Shown: one piece after another, positions 61,172-64,000 of the stretch
How positions within the stretch are numbered: the first letter of the stretch is position 1
How the letters are laid out: every line of letters starts with the position of its first letter
Assembly: GCA_029983685.1 (NCBI GenBank)
Contig: JASBZA010000001.1
Coordinates: forward strand, 1-64,000
Source: Oscillospiraceae bacterium
GTDB lineage: Bacteria > Bacillota > Clostridia > Saccharofermentanales > Fastidiosipilaceae
Reading direction: 5' to 3'
Length of the DNA stretch: 64,000 bases
The notes under the pieces: model-generated
Seen by the model: the letters and a program-made list of their open reading frames with translations, nothing else
What the model was told of the DNA's origin: nothing
Database searches by the model: none
Position numbers and translations under genes: made by a program

Positions 61172-62854
61172 GTGAAGAAATTACATTTAGTAAAAGTTTT
61201 ATCGTTATCATTAGTAATGAGCTTAACTTTAGCTGCATGCGGTGGCGGTGGAAGTCAAGGTACAGAAAACGGCGGAACAACGTCGTCAACAAAGAGTGAA
61301 TCGACCGATACGAGCGATTCCAATGAAGAAAGCAAAGAAAGTACAGAAGAGGGCAGTGAGGCTCCCGATGACAGTTCTTCCATAGAGGAAGGCTTGGAAG
61401 CTCCTCATTATGTACCGGAAGAGCCGGTAACCATTACCTACTTCGGTTGGGAAAATGAGCTCAACTTCAATATTTTGGCCGAGAAATTCAATGAAAGACA
61501 TAAGAACATTGAAGTTGTCCGTTATCCCAATCCTATCGAAGGTGACGACCAATTGACCAAGATGGCCGCTTCGGGTGAATTGCCGGATGTTATTTCCGTC
61601 TTTAATCTGGGTTCTGCTATCCGTAACGGTTGGCTGGCTGATGTAACACCTTATTTTAAGGCGGATCCTATTGCTGAAGAGTCCAGCTACATGAATATCA
61701 TTGACGGTATTACCACCTATGATAAATTGTACGCCCTGCCTACGACCCTGTATTTGAATGCCTTGATGGTCAACTTAGACTTATTAAGACATAACAACAT
61801 TGAGATTCCCGAATACACCTGGACTTATGAAGACCATGAAAAGATTCTGAAGGACGCAACCGTGGCTGGTGAGTCCAGAGGTAACGTAGATGTTAGATGG
61901 TCTATAAACTTCTATCCTGCTACCTACGCGAATGATCCTGTCGGACGTTATTGGTTTAACCAGGAAACCCATCGTTTTGAATTAGGCAAGTCTTTTGAAG
62001 ACATCGTCAATCATTTCGATGACTTGCTCGCTGCCGAAGTTTCCATTTGGGAGCATGCAGACAAGCGCGGTAAGCCCTGGGAATTAGAAGAAGGTGATCC
62101 GGAAAGAGAGAAGCAAGAACAGGCACGTCATCAGTATCTGCTCGATGCTATAGGTGTAGATGATGACGGCTGGGCAGTCGGAAAAACTGCTACCCATGCT
62201 TGGGAAGGCTCGGGCTTTGCTTGGACCATCAGAGACCAGAGATACCCCGGTTTCGAATATGATCATTACCCCTATCCGATGAACAACGATCATCCTTATG
62301 ATGAACCGCGTTACGGTGTAGCCACGGACTTTGCCGGTGTTTCTTCTTCGGCCAAAGACCCCGAGGCAGCTTATGAGTTCTTAAGATACTTATCTTATGA
62401 GACCCAAGGTTTCTTAGACCGTATTGACGGTATCAATAATTACGACCGTGAAGCCTACATCGAAAAGTATGACTTTAGTGACGAGTACATTGAGACCTTA
62501 CCGGAAGATCCGGATATGCTCTTCGGCGTACAAGGCCCTCACGTGAATGCGATTTCGCCTGCTAATACAGACGTTGCCAGAGAAGCTTGGAAAGAATTCC
62601 ACCCGATCGGCAGCCCTGACGCTACTCCGGGACACCACTACGCATTGGATCATTTAGAGAATGCTTATCTCGATAATTTCCGTGCTTACCCCGGTTATGC
62701 CGATGCAGCAAATTACATCATTGAAAACATTTGGTCCCAGGTCATCGAAGGTGACATGGCGCCCGGTGACATTGCCCAAGAATTAGAAGACGGTGCAAAC
62801 CAGATTCTGGAAGACTGGGAAAATGACATCAAAGCAGCAGTAGATGCTCAATAA
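61172..62854 (+). CDS. Sugar ABC transporter substrate-binding lipoprotein (family 1)
   Basis: About 560 residues. GTG 61172 follows GAGAGGTGAAG; the signal peptide has lipobox LAAC and is followed by an acidic Ser/Glu-rich spacer (about 30–75). The binding fold is readable as VTITYFGWENELNFNILAEKFN, LTKMAASGELPDVIS and PAAYEFLRYLS-like helices (here DPEAAYEFLRYLSYETQG). Family 1 proteins bind oligosaccharides for CUT1 importers. The permeases are not in the window. Located directly after the GH76 lipoprotein, it probably binds alpha-1,6-mannooligosaccharides. Confidence 0.87.
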   Translation: MKKLHLVKVLSLSLVMSLTLAACGGGGSQGTENGGTTSSTKSESTDTSDSNEESKESTEEGSEAPDDSSSIEEGLEAPHYVPEEPVTITYFGWENELNFNILAEKFNERHKNIEVVRYPNPIEGDDQLTKMAASGELPDVISVFNLGSAIRNGWLADVTPYFKADPIAEESSYMNIIDGITTYDKLYALPTTLYLNALMVNLDLLRHNNIEIPEYTWTYEDHEKILKDATVAGESRGNVDVRWSINFYPATYANDPVGRYWFNQETHRFELGKSFEDIVNHFDDLLAAEVSIWEHADKRGKPWELEEGDPEREKQEQARHQYLLDAIGVDDDGWAVGKTATHAWEGSGFAWTIRDQRYPGFEYDHYPYPMNNDHPYDEPRYGVATDFAGVSSSAKDPEAAYEFLRYLSYETQGFLDRIDGINNYDREAYIEKYDFSDEYIETLPEDPDMLFGVQGPHVNAISPANTDVAREAWKEFHPIGSPDATPGHHYALDHLENAYLDNFRAYPGYADAANYIIENIWSQVIEGDMAPGDIAQELEDGANQILEDWENDIKAAVDAQ

Positions 62855-62870
62855 TTTTTAATTCGTTATG

Positions 62871-62906
62871 GGATATGGCGCATGAATATATTTCGGCGCC
62901 ATATCC
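62871..62906 (+). terminator. Intercistronic hairpin after the sugar-binding protein
   Basis: A perfect 11-bp stem GGATATGGCGC/GCGCCATATCC (62871–62881, 62896–62906) has no T-tract after it. This fits a stabilising or processing hairpin at the 3' end of an abundant binding-protein message rather than a full terminator. Confidence 0.6.
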
Positions 62907-62934
62907 TGCATTTATTAAAGGATTGAAGAAAATT

Positions 62935-64000
62935 TTGGTTGCACAAGTGAAAAATAAAAGAAAAATAGCATATTTTCTTGCTTTATTATCCTTCTTATTC
63001 TTTTTGCAGACCCCTTTGGTACGAGCTGCGACGGATGAGGGTGATGATGTGGATGTGGCAGACGGTTTTGATCCCTGGAAAACTCAGGAGAGCAATCTGG
63101 AAGATGTTGTAGACGAGACCAGCTATCTGGACGTTAAGGACGAGTATCTGTCTTTGGCCAATGAAGAAGAGACCCTTGCCGTAAAAGCAACCGATGCCCT
63201 CGTGTCCTTGGAGAATCGAGACGGTGAAAAAATCGACCTCAGTAAGGGAGAGAGCGGCGGTATTCAAATTCCTGCCGGGACAAAAGCTGTCTTTAAGATT
63301 AAAGCACCGGAAAAAGCGACTTGGCATATCAATCTTCTATACCGAATCACCAGTAAGAATATTGTCGATCTCAAAGTCAATGTCGACATCAACGATGCAA
63401 AACAATTCTACGAAGCCTATGATATTGCTTTGCCTGCGTCTTGGAGAACTCAAGACCAGTCTTTGAAAATCGATCAGTACAACAATCAAGTCTATCCGTC
63501 ATCGGAATTACTAGACAAAGAAATAGAACATACCTTAAATCATGATATGTTTTATTTAAGTACGCCTTTGTTATTTGCTTTTGAAAAAGGCGAGAATACC
63601 CTATCTTTAGAAAATAACGAGATTTCTTACGAGTTGATTGAGATTCGTCTCCAACCGAAAGAAACAATCGATACTTATAAAAGCTATCAAGAAAATAATT
63701 TAGAGAATTCTAAGGAGGCTCCTAAGCTTGCGGATGTCGATCCACTTATTTTGGAAGGCGAGGGATTTACGGAAAAGAACCGTGTCCACATCAGGGGAGA
63801 GCGCTCCAAAGACTATAACTATCATCCCTATGATCCTAAATCTTCTTTGCTAAATGTTTTAGCTCCGACCATGTGGCAAAATCCGGGTGATGCCGTGTCT
63901 TATGCCTTCGAGGTGCCGGAAGACGGTTACTACCGAATCGGTTTCCGTGTCCAACAGGACCAGAAGCGTGACATGCCGGTCTATAAGAATATTTTGATAG
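62935..64000 (+). CDS. Large secreted protein, probably transporter-associated binding protein (partial, runs off window)
   Basis: The frame is open from TTG 62935 (AAAGGA about 12 bases upstream; GTG 62947 is an alternative) to the window edge, at least 355 codons. A signal peptide (KNKRKIAYFLALLSFLFF, predicted cleavage after VRA) leads into an extracellular region. The part near residues 270–350 (LDPLIL-like DPLILEGEG, YNYHPYDPKSSLLNVLAP, WQNPGDAVSYAFEVPEDGYYRIGFRV) resembles the N-terminal carbohydrate-binding portion of very large family 1 solute-binding proteins that neighbour sugar permeases. The assignment is tentative because the diagnostic C-terminal half is missing. Confidence 0.65.
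   Translation, partial: MVAQVKNKRKIAYFLALLSFLFFLQTPLVRAATDEGDDVDVADGFDPWKTQESNLEDVVDETSYLDVKDEYLSLANEEETLAVKATDALVSLENRDGEKIDLSKGESGGIQIPAGTKAVFKIKAPEKATWHINLLYRITSKNIVDLKVNVDINDAKQFYEAYDIALPASWRTQDQSLKIDQYNNQVYPSSELLDKEIEHTLNHDMFYLSTPLLFAFEKGENTLSLENNEISYELIEIRLQPKETIDTYKSYQENNLENSKEAPKLADVDPLILEGEGFTEKNRVHIRGERSKDYNYHPYDPKSSLLNVLAPTMWQNPGDAVSYAFEVPEDGYYRIGFRVQQDQKRDMPVYKNILI

Overview
The window is one contiguous stretch of chromosome from a low-to-mid GC anaerobic Firmicute, most likely class Clostridia. The evidence is the order efp–asp23–amaP–DUF2273–nusB–xseA–xseB–ispA–dxs–nadK–argR–recN, a bifunctional AdhE, an ATP-dependent formate–THF ligase, YqeG, an ECF-type ThiT under a TPP riboswitch, and strong AGGAGG-type ribosome binding sites. 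No rRNA is present, so I do not name a genus.

Layout. (1) 1–0.9 kb: end of a tRNA-Thr with its terminator, then two gene remnants on the minus strand. (2) 0.9–10.1 kb: a peptide-scavenging operon (YheO/DauR-type regulator, RidA, PLP aminotransferase, complete Dpp/Opp transporter, M24-type peptidase). (3) 10.1–14.6 kb: potassium uptake pair (minus), TcdA and TatD (plus), and ThiT (minus) with a TPP riboswitch, an RBS-sequestering hairpin and its promoter. (4) 14.7–25.4 kb: fhs, a divergent type IIA topoisomerase pair, a flavin disulfide reductase, asparaginase, aspartokinase, YqeG. (5) 25.5–28.8 kb: an AT-rich island with an ABC ATPase divergent from two FtsX-like membrane proteins. (6) 28.9–39.5 kb: the efp-to-recN housekeeping block plus an RluA-type synthase. 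(7) 39.7–44.3 kb: adhE, a small-molecule kinase, a decayed IS200-type element, and a Leu/Tyr/Met tRNA cluster. (8) 44.5–49.3 kb: a MurL–MurD2 pair, a lipid kinase and a lipase. (9) 49.4–64 kb: a glycan-degradation locus.

The glycan locus is the most interesting part. A GntR/LacI-type regulator precedes a GH125 exo-alpha-1,6-mannosidase, which is translationally coupled to a 2501-residue cell-surface protein carrying GH76 (endo-alpha-1,6-mannanase), GH172 (known activities include alpha-D-arabinofuranosidase) and a DUF4886/SGNH hydrolase-like domain. A second GH76 (lipoprotein), a sugar-binding lipoprotein and the start of a large secreted transporter-associated protein follow. Five ~150-residue modules in the giant protein look like copies of part of its own GH172 domain, and two of them sit inside that domain. 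A dyad ATGAT-N2/3-ATCAT covers the -10 region of two promoters of the locus, and a half-site follows a third. The combination of mannanase and possible D-arabinofuranosidase on one polypeptide suggests, as a hypothesis, that the substrate is actinobacterial lipoarabinomannan rather than, or as well as, fungal mannan.

The MurL–MurD2 pair is the other notable system. It predicts that D-glutamate is made by epimerising UDP-MurNAc-L-Ala-L-Glu rather than by glutamate racemase. All assignments come from reading motifs, lengths and context; no database search was run.
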